Of a stretch of DNA of 64,000 nucleotides, positions 34,676 through 45,370 are shown piece after piece (positions within the stretch are counted from its first letter, which is position 1; every line of letters begins with the position of its first letter). The translations under genes were made by a program, and so were the position numbers. The stretch covers positions 68,198,080 to 68,262,079 of the forward strand of contig NC_082694.2 in NCBI RefSeq assembly GCF_949987515.2, given 5' to 3'. Source of the stretch: Delphinus delphis. Its lineage: Eukaryota > Chordata > Mammalia > Artiodactyla > Delphinidae. Below the pieces are notes generated by a model that searched no databases, was not told the DNA's origin, and saw nothing but the letters and a program-made list of their open reading frames with translations.

Positions 34676-34920
34676 ATGGCTAAAGGCTCCAGCTTTCCTT
34701 CTATAAGCCTAGTAACTTCAATGGAAATGAAGTCTCAGTAGCTCCAGCTAAAGTCCCAAGTATGATTCCCACTGGCCTGGTGTGAGTCACGTGTCCATCC
34801 CTGGGAACCTATCTCTGTGGCCAGGGCAGAGGAATATCCTTATGGGCTGGGCCTGGATCATGTGCTCACGCTGGAACCAGGAAGTAAGATCAGCCCTACC
34901 TGGACCACATAGCCAAGTAC
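34676..34920. repeat. Unassigned old repeat, right part
   Basis: Continues the element to the left of the LTR: 'ccagctaaagtcccaagtat', 'gagtcacgtgtccatccctg', 'tctctgtggccagggcagag', 'atcagccctacctggaccac'. I know the pattern but not the family name. Confidence 0.5.
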
Positions 34921-35019
34921 AAATCCCTGATGTCACCCAAAGAAAGAGGAATGGACCCTGGAAAGGCCGAAATAACAGATGCTTCTCGGTCTCCATACTT
35001 CCAAGTACCCTGCAGGGTG

Positions 35020-35140
35020 GGACTTATTCCAATTTACCGAGTGGGAGATGGAAGCTCGGAAAAGCCAAGTGACTTGCAATGAGTGAATGGGATTAGAACT
35101 GAGCCAAGACTAACCCAGGTCTATCTGGCTCCCAAACTGG
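35020..35140 (-). repeat. MIR fragment
   Basis: 'gaagctcggaaaagccaagt' and 'gacttgcaatgagtgaatgg' followed by 'gattagaactgagccaagac' in reverse-complement order. Confidence 0.6.
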
Positions 35141-35369
35141 CTTCTCTCCCCAAGAGGTGAACCCAAGAGCTCCTAAGCTGTTCCCCCTCAGATGGGACAG
35201 TGAGGCAAAGCCTCTCGGAGGAGGTGGATCTCGGGCTGTGCCTTGACGGGAGGGAGAGGAGAAGCAGAGGCCTGGTGCCGGAGAGCGCGAGGCCTTTGCT
35301 TGGGGCAGAGGGCTCTCTTAGAGCCGTGGGGAAGGGGCTGGAGGTGTGGCTGAGGCCCACTTCGAGGCC

Positions 35370-35560
35370 CTGGCACTCTTCTGTTTCCCATGGGCCGTGG
35401 GGAGCCACTGAAGATTTCGGAACCGGGAAGAGACGAGGCCCTTGATCAGCTCACAGGGCGCAGTCTCAGCGGAGCATCAGTTGTGGGGGCGAGGCTTGGG
35501 CCAGGACCATCAGGAGGCTGTCGCCACAGTCCAGGTGGGAGGCGATGAGCACCAAGTGGG
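35370..35560. repeat. Old repeat-like segment, family not assigned
   Basis: 'ggggagccactgaagatttc' and 'caggaggctgtcgccacagt' followed by 'ccaggtgggaggcgatga' match the layout of a dispersed mammalian repeat, but the middle is too diverged to assign. Confidence 0.4.
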
Positions 35561-35894
35561 GCTGGAGACGAGGCAGCTCTACCCGCGGCCGCCTCACTGG
35601 CCCCCAAAGCCGAAATGCAACCCTGTCCCAGCCCAGACCCCCACCCGCCTCTGTTGCTTTCTGCCTCTTGATACCAGCTGTAAATTATAGGAGATGACCA
35701 AGGACTGGCTGGGACTTCCCTCACACTCATGTCTAGTGTCGGCCCTCAAAAACCCCTCCGGACAAACCATGCCAGTGCAGACCTCGATGTGGGCGAATCA
35801 TTTCGTACTGGATGGTTATGTCCTGGTACCAAAGGCATTTCCCCAACCAAGAGGGAGGGCGGCGAGGCCAGCTGCTGGGCCAGCTCAGGGGAAC

Positions 35895-35919
35895 GGGGAT
35901 GGGGGATGGGGGATGGGGG
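35895..35919 (+). repeat. G-quadruplex-capable GGGGGAT tandem
   Basis: Four G runs of 4-5 bases separated by AT, a short tandem array of GGGGGAT. It lies just before the second copy of the 55-bp repeat. Confidence 0.9.
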
Positions 35920-35972
35920 TCAGCTGCCCCCTGGGGCCCCAGGAGCCGGTGCCCTTGGCAATGGCAAGGGCA

Positions 35973-36027
35973 TTTTCAACAATGACTAATTACTGGTGCC
36001 AGGCTCTGAGTTATGCCCCGAGTGTGC
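35973..36027 (+). repeat. 55-bp exact direct repeat, copy 2
   Basis: Identical to 33440-33494. Here it sits abruptly between GC-rich unrelated sequences ('atggcaagggca' and 'aagccacccccggggcctgg'), so this copy looks like the inserted one. Confidence 0.97.
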
Positions 36028-36179
36028 AAGCCACCCCCGGGGCCTGGCTTAAGAAGGGGAGTTGGGGGGCCGCTCAGGTGGACTCCTCGAGAGCTGAGGG
36101 CTCCGTGAATCTTTCGCAAATGAGGCAGAGCCTCACAGGACAGGAGAGAGGTTCGCATTGTCCCCAGGGCCCTCTCGTG

Positions 36180-36181
<2 letters not shown>

Positions 36182-36223
<42 letters not shown>
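36182..36223. repeat. (GT)21 microsatellite
   Basis: A perfect 42-bp GT run. Confidence 0.98.
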
Positions 36224-36225
<2 letters not shown>

Positions 36226-37113
36226 AACATGCGTAGAATGGGGGGTGGCAGGGGAGAGGGACGCTTCGCAGTCTCCATTCTTCCTGGTGCTAAGTCTGTG
36301 GAGATGGTCTCAGGCCACACCTATGACTGCACTTCCTCTCAGGGATCCTGGAGGAGATGGAATGAGACCCTTCCCCAGTGTGTCCCCCAGTCTTTCCAGT
36401 GACTCAGTATGGAGCGCCTTGCTCACCTTCCCCTCACCTCCTGGCATTTGAGAGAAGGGGAAGTGTGTGGGCAGCTCTGGGATTTCTCGGTGACCGTTCC
36501 CAGTCCCCCTGCCAGGGGCACTTACTGCTCCGGCTGCTGGGAAGCAGCCCACGGGAGGGGGCTCGCTCTGCATCAGAGGGAAGGCCCTTCATGTCTCACT
36601 GACTTGGCTTTTCCCAGAGCTCCCCCTGGCATCAGAAGCTGTCAGCTCCACTCCCCGAGCACCTTGTCCTGGGGCGGTTGAGGCCTTCGCTTTAGGGCAG
36701 CGGTCCTGGGCTCCCAGTTCCCCAGCTTCTAGAGGCCGGGAGCGGAATGGCACGAAAAGGAGCCCCGAGTTTCTCAAGGGTGGATTCAAAAAGGTGGGGT
36801 CGGGGAGGCCAGGGGGAGGCTCTGCCCAATACCTTGTCATTTATAACGATGAAGCAGAAAAATCTATTCTCCTGAAAAGCTGGTACACTTCTTTTTATCG
36901 GAAAAGGAGAGCTTGACACGACAGCACAGACTTTTGGACGAGTCTGCCTGGAAGCTGTGCTCAGATGCGACAGCAGCTCAGCCCCGGTTCTGGGACAACT
37001 CTCTCCTCCTCTACCCCAGCCTTGTATTCTTTTAACCTGACTTTAAAGGCCTCTTATATTTGTGTTTTCCACTGTGAGTCATCTCTAACCTATTTGGAAA
37101 CAGGACAGAATGA
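36224..37113. other. Intergenic, no assignable feature
   Basis: No coding, RNA or repeat signal that I can support. Confidence 0.35.
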
Positions 37114-37148
37114 GTGAATGCATGCATGCATGCATGAATGAATGAATG
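37114..37148. repeat. (GCAT)n / (GAAT)n tetranucleotide microsatellite
   Basis: Compound repeat: GAAT passes into four GCAT units and back to GAAT units. Confidence 0.9.
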
Positions 37149-37335
37149 GTAATCTTTACTGAGTAAATGTGCCAGGCTCTGTTCTAAGCACTTTATGGTA
37201 TCGACTTATTTACGCCTCCCAACATCCCTCTGAGAAGATATTTTTAGCATGCCCGTTTCACAGCCAAGGGACTAAAACACAGAATAAAAGCTTACCCCAG
37301 GTCAAGGCTGCCTGGCTCTGCATCCTGCTTCCTAC
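37149..37335 (-). repeat. MIR SINE relic
   Basis: 'gtgccaggctctgttctaag', 'cctcccaacatccctctgag', 'cagccaagggactaaaacac' in reverse-complement order, adjoining the tetranucleotide run. Confidence 0.8.
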
Positions 37336-37584
37336 TGGCACTATCCTGCCCCTGAGAATGAGTGAGTGAAAAGAGCCCGTAAGTGCTGGTGAAGGAAGGG
37401 GCAGGGGGAGGGCAAGTGATGGTGCTGGTGCTGGAGGGTCAGAGCCGAGGCTGGAAATGCTGGTGGTGGGAGCGATGGAGGTGGGGCTGCTGAGGAATCC
37501 TTCTCACCTGGCTGCTTCCAGCTCTCCCATGAGAGGGTTCCTTCAGGTGCAAACACAAGGCAGCTGACAGTGTGGGAAGCTGGT

Positions 37585-37690
37585 CCCTGGCTTGCTTGTG
37601 GCCTTGGATAAGTTCCTTACCCTCTCTTGTCCTCATTCTGCCCATTTGGGAGACAGTGGGATTCAGGGATCTGGGAGGCCTTTTAGCCAA
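37585..37690 (+). repeat. MIR fragment
   Basis: 'cttgtggccttggataagtt' and 'ccttaccctctcttgtcctc' followed by 'attctgcccatttgggagac'. Confidence 0.65.
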
Positions 37691-37879
37691 GACACACCAT
37701 GCCTCTTCCCATGGATGGAGCCAGGGCAGGGGGTGAGCTCTGAGGGTCAGGCAGCCTGGCCCCAGTGGGACCTGAAGGGCGTGGGAACAGGTTGGGAGGG
37801 CTCCAAGCTCTGGCAGCTCTTGGGGGCCACAGTCCTCAAGCCCAAACCACCCTGTCCTCCCTGAAAACTTCTGGGTTCT

Positions 37880-38020
37880 CAGAGCTGGGAAGAAACCCAG
37901 AGACCATCTAATCTGACCTTTTATTTTACAGACAAGGAAACTGATCCTGGGGAAGGGAACTCCCGGGGGCCCCCCCACTAAGCCGCGGCAGATGCAGGGC
38001 TAGACCCCAGCTGCCTGTCT
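37880..38020 (-). repeat. MIR-like fragment
   Basis: 'agagctgggaagaaacccag', 'ttattttacagacaaggaaa' and 'ctgatcctggggaagggaac' resemble the reverse-complement core. Confidence 0.55.
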
Positions 38021-38514
38021 CTCCACCCACCTTCCACTGCCCATGGCTCTCTTTCCTTAAAGCTCCAGTCACAGGCAAGAGGGCTGCAGGCAGGAGAGAC
38101 CCCAGAGCATCTGGCTGGGCCAGCGGGATCTCCAGCAGTTCCTCCGGCCTTCATGTCATCCTGGGCCATGAGTCAGGGAAGCATCACTGTGACACCAACC
38201 CAGTAAACTACGACTTTTGAGGTCGAGCAGTTGCTTATGACTAACGCTCACACTTAAGGTGCTGAGTTGGCCCTGGGAAAGTGGCAAGGGAGGCTCTATC
38301 TCTTTCTGGCAGCCTCCCCGAGCCCCTGGGCCCCCCGGACCCTCCCTCAGCTCCACATCTACATGCCAGGGCTCCTCAACCCCAAGCTTGCTGTCTGCTC
38401 GCAGCTGGGGGTGCCTTGGAACGAATACGATGGGTAATTCATGGTAGGACGATAACAGCTGAGACAGGGAGGGAAAACCCCACAGCAAGAGGGAAAGAGA
38501 GGGAGAGAGAGAAC

Positions 38515-38620
38515 TGGGCTCTGGCTCCTGCGCTGCTGACAGCTCATCATGGGCTTGTGGACAAATCCTGTCCCCGCTCTGGTCTCAGTTTTCTCCTCTA
38601 TAAAATGAGAGCTTGTGCTG
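38515..38620 (+). repeat. MIR-like fragment
   Basis: 'tgggcttgtggacaaatcct' is followed by 'ctggtctcagttttctcctc' and 'tataaaatgagagcttgtgc'. Confidence 0.55.
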
Positions 38621-40314
38621 GGTGTCGGTATATCGTTCTGCACGCTGACCTTGGACGATGATGGGGTGCTATCCCTCTCACGGGGTATCTGCATTATAAG
38701 GAAAAGAACTGAAAAGGGTGAGCTTCAGCCCAAACAGCTGCGACCCCAGCGAAGAAATGTTGGCCACCTCCCCGCACTGAGCCCTCCCGTCCCCTGCCTG
38801 ACACAGTGGCCCCTGAAGCCCTCAGAGCAGGTCTAAGCGGGCGCGGGGGTGGAGCAGAGGGACTGGGCCTGGGGCCTGGGGCAGGTCAGTGCACTTGGAC
38901 AGTCTTGGCTGTAGAATGAGGGATCTCACCCACCCCTGTGGGCACCACACCTACCCTTACACTCCCACCCAGATCCACCCAGGGCTACAGAAAACTCCCT
39001 TAGGCACTGCCCACCCCCAACTCATGCAGCCCTGGAGAGGGGGTGTGCAGGCCCCTCCTGGTCTCCCCGTACAGCTTTCTGTCCTCAGGCGAGCTGTCCA
39101 CTGGACGCCGCTACACAGAGGTCACTCCCTCCACCTCCACTCACCAGTCCATCAGGACCAGTGCCGGGCCTGCTCTTAGAGACAGTTTCTCCAGAAACTG
39201 CTCAAAGCACTGAGAAAGGAATGGAATGAGACTGAAGAGTAGCGTTTGTTTTAGGAAATCTCTTAGCTTATGAGGCAGGACGTGGAGCAAATGAAGAAAC
39301 TGAGGATCGTGGAGGGTAACTCAGTAAGTAGGTGGGGACTATGGGGCTTGAACCCGGGAAGCCTCCACACCGGCCTCGGTGTCGTTTCAAGGTTGAAAGC
39401 ACAGAGGCCCACCAGCCTCTTCTCCCTCATCTCTGCGTGGGGATTGCACCAACCTCATGGGGTGCTGCTGAGGAGGTAACAGGGTAATGGACCCAGATAA
39501 AGGTAATCGACCCACATACGTGACATTTACTGCTGTCATTACGATTATTGTTACTCATGACGCCCACCACGGCGAGCGCGATCCTCAGGGCCTCAGGTGC
39601 CCAGTAGCCACGCCGCCCATGGGGCCCCTCCCCGCAGCGCCCCAGGAAGCCGCCCTGCCTGGCCTCTGACGTCTGTCCTGTCCGGGAGCCCTCTCCTTTC
39701 TTGTGGTTCCATGTTTGAAAATCTCCCTCTGTTTTCCCAGCTCCCCTCTAACCAGAATGGCCCAGGCTCTCTGTCCCTCTCTGCACATGAGTGACTTTTG
39801 CTGAAAAGCAAACATCATTGGGGCACCCAGCCTCGTGGTTTCAGGCTGTGCGGTTTACCTCATGACGTCATCTTCCTTCCTCCAGATAAACCAGAAGAGA
39901 CTTAACAGCTCAAGGTCTCGGCTGGTCCTGGAAAATGGGGCCTGCACTGACTCGTCCTTTGAAGATTCAGAGCAGAGGAAGGCGTCCCCAGGCCTGGCCC
40001 AGGGTCAGGCTGACCTGGCATGGCCGAGGGGGGTTTTCTAGCACCGAGAACCTGGGTTCCTACTGGCTTGGACAGGGCTCTCTAAATGTAGGAATCAGGC
40101 TCAGGGCAGGAGCTGGGGCCCCTGAGGCTGGTAAGGAAGGGCTGGGACCTCCTGGGCCCCAGCTGACAGAGCACCAGGCCCTGAGCCGTCATCCACAGAA
40201 GGCAGGAAGGCAGTAGCAGCCTGAACCCGGGGACCCCACACCTTCCTCAGACCAGGGCACAGCCCCCCTCCCTGTCCGCTGCCAACCACACAAAGGGTGG
40301 GGTATACTGGGGCC
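38621..40314. other. Intergenic, mostly unassigned; MIR piece near 39275-39370
   Basis: 'aaatgaagaaactgaggatc' with 'gggcttgaacccgggaagcc' marks an inverted MIR fragment. The rest has no recognisable feature. Confidence 0.4.
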
Positions 40315-40500
40315 GCTTATGTCTGTTGAATACCCACCTTATCCCAGGCTCTATGCTTTATTATCTCATTTAATGTTCTAACAGCCCTTTGAAGTAGGTA
40401 ATTTATAGAGTGCTCAGTGACAGATGACAGACCCAAAGCTCAGAGAGGTTTGCCCAAGGCCCCAGTTAGCAATGGGCCTGGCACACAGTCAGTGTTCAGG
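40315..40500 (-). repeat. MIR SINE relic
   Basis: 'ccaggctctatgctttatta', 'gttctaacagccctttgaag' and 'cagacccaaagctcagagag' in order. Confidence 0.8.
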
Positions 40501-40984
40501 AATGTTTGCTGCATAGAAAGGAGCCCAGATGCTACCTTCCCTCAGAGAAGCAGAGGTCTCCAGGGCTTCCAGGACAAGCCCATTTCCCTTCCGAGGGCAC
40601 TCGTACCCCCGGCCAGAGGGGTCCTGGCTGAGTGGGGCCTCCTCAGAAGGAGCTTGGACCTCAGGCTGGGGCTGGGGGTGGCCAGAGCAGCCCAGATTCA
40701 TCTCATTTCACACCTGTCCACTGCTGGGGAGCATCATGGCCCTTCTGTCTTCCCAGTGGGGCCCCATCTCCTTCTACTCGATCCTTACTGGGCCTCCACC
40801 CTGTGCCAGTCCCACTCACTCCACAGGGTGTGACAGGGAACGTAGGGAGGGGAGAGAATACAGAAGCAAAAAGACACGGTTCCGGTCCTCAGGGAGCCTA
40901 CGCTCTTGGCAGGGATCGTGACAGGGACAAGGGCCAGCGCCACCGCCGCAGTGTTCGTGGTCACCGCAGTACTACGTGCCTCGC

Positions 40985-41185
40985 CCCACACTTAGCATGT
41001 CACACACTTGTCTCATTGAATCCCTGTTAAAAAACAACCTGTGAAGTGGCCATTATTCCCATTTTACAGATGAGGCAACTGAGCCTCGGTCTCTCACCCA
41101 AGGTCACCCAGGTAGGAAGTGGCAGAGCTGGGATTTGAATTTGGGACTGTCAGACTGTGGGACTGTGGTCCTGATCACAACGCTC
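40985..41185 (-). repeat. MIR SINE relic, well preserved
   Basis: 'cttgtctcattgaatccctg', 'ccattttacagatgaggcaa', 'aaggtcacccaggtaggaag', 'ggatttgaatttgggactgt' are very close to the MIR reverse complement. Confidence 0.85.
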
Positions 41186-43139
41186 CAATAACTCTGACCC
41201 GAGGCAGGACCCGTGTTCCAGAAAGATATACTGAGTGTGCAGAGGAAGGGACGCAGGGGAGCCAGGGCCCCGTGAAGGGAACAGAGGAGGCAAAGGGCAC
41301 TCTCAAGAGCGGCCCAGCATGAGTCAAGTTTCATGGTGCACATGCGAGCAGCAAAGAGCTCCATTAGGGCAGAGCCCCGGGCCTGGGAAGCGGGGTGCCT
41401 TTGGGAAGAGAGATCAAGGACATCTGCAGGGCAGAGCAGATGCTGGGTGATAGCCTCCACCCTGCTGCAGCCTGGGCTCCTCTCAGAAGGTTGTGTCCTT
41501 GGGGTCAATGGCCAGTCCGGGAGGGAGCTTCTCCAGGGCTGGGCCACCCTCCTCTGCTCTCCGTCAACCTGCTGCCTCACTCCCTGTGGCCCAGATGCCT
41601 TCCCGGGTCAGCTGTTCGGACTAAGCAGTCCCCAAGAGGAAAGCCTGAGCAGCTCCGAGACTGCTGGGTTTGTGGGCTGAGCTGGAGGTCTGGACAATAA
41701 TGAGAGCTGATAGAGCCCACGTGGGTGGCCTCCGGGAGAGCCTGGGAGGAAAGCAGGCAGGGCGCCTCTGTCCTTGGCCTGGGCTCCCAGAGCTCATTTG
41801 GAACAGGCGTGGCCATGCTGCAGGCTGGGCTGGCCGCAGCGCCTCCGGACCCTTCGGATTCTATCCCCCAAATCACGGCTGGTCATCACGAGTCACTGCT
41901 AGGTGGCCACAGCTGCCTGCAGTCCCTGATGGGGGTGGGGAGATCTTTCCTGCACTCGGGGGTTCACTCCACAGCTGGAGCTCTGGCAGCTCCTCTCTGC
42001 CCTCTGCCCTTGGCCACGCCCTTCTCTCGTCAGCCCGTCCTCTGCTCCCCCATCAACAGGAGTCACTCTTTGGGGCCCCAGAGCAGGCAAGATCCCGGCG
42101 AGGTGGACTTGGAGGTGGGGGAGGGGCACGGCCAAGGGCAGCAAGCCCGGAGCAAAGGCCTGGGACAGCGTCTGAGCTCAGCTCCCTCTGGCTCACGCTC
42201 CTGGCAGGAGGCCCAGGCTCAGGGCCAGCCTCACAGGCTGCTTCGTGACTGAGAAGCTGCCTCCTGGGCCCTGCTCCGGGTGGGAGGAGCCTGGGAAAGT
42301 CAAGTTGTCGGGTTGGCCCAGACTGAGTGCGGCGGCTCGAGAAGCACGGAAAAACCGTTGTCTTCATTAAGCATCTGGGTGGAGATTGAAGGAATCAGCA
42401 GGAAGGCTTTTCAAATTATCCAGACTTGGGCTGGCAGCCGGGCCCCGGGGGAAGCAGGTTTGCCTCTTTTGGGTCTTAGAAGGCTCCTTGCTCTCCTTCC
42501 TGCCATGGTAATTAACTGGGGCCTCTCTGGGAGGTGAGTAGCATTTTTCCGTACTGCTCTGCCATCCAGCTGCCCAGCCGAAGCCTCTGACTCTGGAACC
42601 CGGGAGGAGCAAGGTCCCCAGGACGTAGTTGCCATCCCCACAGTGGGCCTGGTGAGGCCCACTTAAAGGCCAAGCTTGGGGGAAACAGGGAGCAGAAATG
42701 TGGCCAGCCCAGGCCCTCAGGCAGCCTTGTGCACAGTGGCGGCTGTGGCCCAGTGACCTCTGCAGATGGCCGGGATGGAGAGGGTCAGCCACCAATGACC
42801 AGCCCCTTGATCTCTCTGGCTGCCATCGGCCTAGACCTCTGCTCTCAAAGAGCACGACGCCCACCCGGGCGGACCCCCATCCCTAGGCGCTGCTCTCTGT
42901 TTCAACTTTGGAGGCAGAGTAAGAAGGGCCAGTGACTGGTTGGATGAGGGGATTAGAGAGAGTGGGGGGTGGTCTCTTGGGCAACTTGGGGTGCTGTTGT
43001 CTGAGCCAGAGGCCCGAGGCCCCTCTGGGCCTCCTAAATCCAGAGGATCCCCCATCCTACCCACTTCCAAGGAGGGATGACTGAGGTCACGACTGCCCAG
43101 CTCCAGTCGCTCTGTGGAGTCAGCGTTCTGGAAACTCAC
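41186..43139. other. GC-rich intergenic stretch, no gene recognised
   Basis: Open frames on both strands in 41.6-42.9 kb have no recognisable domain. They include a 192-residue plus frame from 41670 rich in Gly, Ala, Ser and Pro. No repeat family was identified. Confidence 0.4.
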
Positions 43140-43389
43140 ACAATCTTCTCTCTACCTGTAACAAAAATCATGAAATAACCCAAATACACTCAAAAGAAGG
43201 AAAAAGGAGTGTCATGACAACCCCCCACTCCCGTGAGCCCACCACTCAGCTTCAACGCTCATCAACATACCCCCCACTCCCGTGAGCCCACCACTCAGCT
43301 TCAACGCTCATCAACACTTTCTAATCTCTTTCACTTCCCACCCCACTTTAAAAAAATATTTGAAAAGAATCCTAGACATATGATTATTT
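43140..43389. repeat. Ancient L1M-associated repeat hosting a younger L1
   Basis: 'ccaccactcagcttcaacgc', 'tttaaaaaaatatttgaaaa' and 'gaatcctagacata' belong to the same old repeat type as 27.1-28.9 kb. It resumes after the L1 with 'catcatattattacctataa' to about 43747. Confidence 0.55.
43221..43316 (+). repeat. 49-bp tandem duplication
   Basis: The unit begins CCCCCCACTCCCGTGAGCCC and spans 43221-43269. It repeats from 43270 with essentially no differences over about 47 bases. It duplicates part of an old repeat, so it happened well after that repeat inserted. Confidence 0.95.
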
Positions 43390-43716
43390 TTTTTTCATAT
43401 GATTATTTTTTAACATCTTTATTGGAGTATAATTGCTTTACAATGGTGTGTTAGTTTCTGCTGTATAACAAAGTGAATCAGCTATACATATATATATATA
43501 TCCCCATATCCCCTCCCTCTTGCGTCTCCCTCCCACCCTCCCTATCCCACCCCTCTAGGTGGTCACAAAGCACCCAGCTGATCTCCCTGTGCTATGCGGC
43601 TGCTTCCCACTAGCTATCTGTTTTACGTTTGGCAGTGTATATATGTCCATGCCGCTCTCTCACTTCGTCCCAGCTTACCCTTCCCCCTCCCCGTGTCCTC
43701 ACGTCCATTCTCTATG
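43390..43716 (-). mobile_element. 5'-truncated young L1, 3' UTR only
   Basis: Plus-strand text 'taacatctttattggagtat', 'aattgctttacaatggtgtg' and 'gtgaatcagctatacatata' is the reverse complement of the cetartiodactyl L1 3' UTR. A T-rich tail complement contains a 19-bp periodic duplication (43377-43411). CTAGACATATGATTATT (43372-43388) and CTAGACATCATATTATT (43717-43733) look like a diverged target duplication. Confidence 0.85.
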
Positions 43717-43747
43717 CTAGACATCATATTATTACCTATAAATATTT

Positions 43748-44136
43748 CTCGTCTCCTGGCAGTGGCCACGTGGAAGTGACCTGAGCAGTTCCCACATCAG
43801 TCTCCTTTGGGGCAGGGCCTGCCCCTGTCACCTCTGGAGCCCAGCTCCTGACACGGTTCTTTAGGGAGAGATCACTGAGCTGAAGTGATCCAAGGGCCAT
43901 GATGTGACCTGTGTGCTGTATGACAATCTCTAGGTCATCCTCCTGTGACAATCTCTAGGTCTAATTTCTATGACCTAGAAATCATGGCCCTTGGGTCACC
44001 TCGGCTCAGTAATCTCTCCCTAAAGAACTGTGTCAGGACCTGCGTTACAGAGGTGACAGGGGCAGGCCCTGCCCCAAAGGAGACTGACGTGGAAACTGCT
44101 CCAGTCACTTCCACATGGCCACTGCCAGGAGACGAG
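43748..44136. repeat. Inverted repeat: 156-bp arms, 77-bp spacer
   Basis: The left arm is 43748-43903 and the right arm is 43981-44136. Pairing the two by eye gives 14 mismatches in 156 positions with no gap, about 91% identity. The spacer carries a direct repeat GACAATCTCTAGGTC (about 43921-43935 and 43947-43961). The two opposite-strand frames here (about 70 codons each, sharing ALGS-LS-LSLKN and TGAGPAPKETDV) are mirror readings of the two arms, not genes. The outer ends show no recognisable transposon termini. The left edge abuts the remains of the L1M repeat. Confidence 0.93.
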
Positions 44137-44342
44137 TCTTCCTAGACCAGCCTGGATCCAGGAAGATGTGGAATCCTCTCCTGCCTCCCCAGCATCCTCA
44201 GGATCAACTCAGTGGGGTTGGGAAGCCCCTTAATGGGGCCTACACCTCCCTGTGGCCCCTTTCTCACCCTCTGTCCTCTCTATGCACCTGTGCTGGAGTG
44301 TTCAGGCCTGTCTCCTGGCCCAGAACACCCCTTCTCCCTGCC

Positions 44343-44575
44343 TCCAGGCCGCTGCTCAACATCTCCTCTGAGAAGCCCTCCCTGACCAGCCTGGGGCTGC
44401 TCCTGTGCCCGCAGCCTAAACCCCCAGCCCTGTTGTGATGACAGTTCAGCGTGTCCGGGGCTTTCTGAAAGGCAGGACTGTGTCCTGAGTGTTTCACATG
44501 CAGCCAGGCCTCCTCACCAGGGATGCTCTGTATGTTTGCTGCATGACTGTTGGTGTGCAAATAAAGGAGTGAATT
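44343..44575 (+). repeat. L2 3'-end relic
   Basis: 'aacatctcctctgagaagcc' followed by 'ctccctgaccagcctggggc' and, at the end, 'tgtttgctgcatgactgttg' fit L2 3' sequence. Confidence 0.65.
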
Positions 44576-45179
44576 TGCAGGAGAACAAGTCAGTGGAGTA
44601 GAGAAATGACTGGAAGCATGTGGCAATGGGGAAATGCTCTTCCAGATTCTCTGTCCATCTTCAGAAACTGGAAAACACATGGAGCCAGTGAAAGTGTGGG
44701 GACACTTCTCTGCCGGCTGGAAGGAGGGTCTCCTGCCCCTACCCGTCAGCCAAGGCCTGGCCGTCCTGTCCGGTGTCCTGTGTCACTGGATTCTTGGAAG
44801 CCCCCAGGCAGTTTCTCTGCCTGGGGCGGTCTGGGAACCGCGTGGGGCTCAGCGCGCACCCAGACCCTGCGCCTGCTGGTGGGGTCTGTTTGCACAGGGT
44901 CATCTGGTTTCAATCCAGTGAAACCTTCAAACTTTCCATGGGAACATGTTCTATTTTAAACTCTCCCGGATGGGCTGGACAAACTCAGCCCAAGCAGGCT
45001 TTGAGCCCTTGGGCAACTGCTGGGGGACTTGCCACCGCCAGCTGGCCCCCCATCAGCGGGAGCAGGTGTGGCTGGGGGGGCTCTAGGATCGACGCCCAGC
45101 TCCACTCTGGACTCCCTGGACGACCTCAAGCAAGGCCCTCTGCCTTCTGGACCGCAGTCTCCTCAACTTTACTGCGGAG
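44576..45179. other. Intergenic, no assignable feature
   Basis: No coding, RNA or repeat signal that I can support. Confidence 0.35.
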
Positions 45180-45370
45180 GGTTAATAGCAGGAGCCCGAC
45201 TGCCTGGTTTCAAATCCTGGCGCCGCCCTTAGTTAACTGTGTGAATGGCGAAGTTACAGAACCTCCCCGGCTTCAGTTTCTTCATCCATAAAATGGAAAT
45301 AAGTTGAGCTGTTGGGATTACCTGAGAGAAGCGCTCAGCACAGCGTCTGGGATAAGGCAAGGCCTATACT
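45180..45370 (+). repeat. MIR SINE relic
   Basis: 'ctggtttcaaatcctggcgc', 'cttcagtttcttcatccata' and 'gggattacctgagagaagcg' in order. Confidence 0.8.

Noticed and set aside
35922..35940. CTCF-like match in reverse orientation
   Set aside because: Two mismatches at important core positions, in a C/G-rich setting where such matches are common.
43736..44145. Two opposite-strand frames sharing a peptide
   Set aside because: They mirror each other because they read the two arms of one inverted repeat. Not a gene pair.
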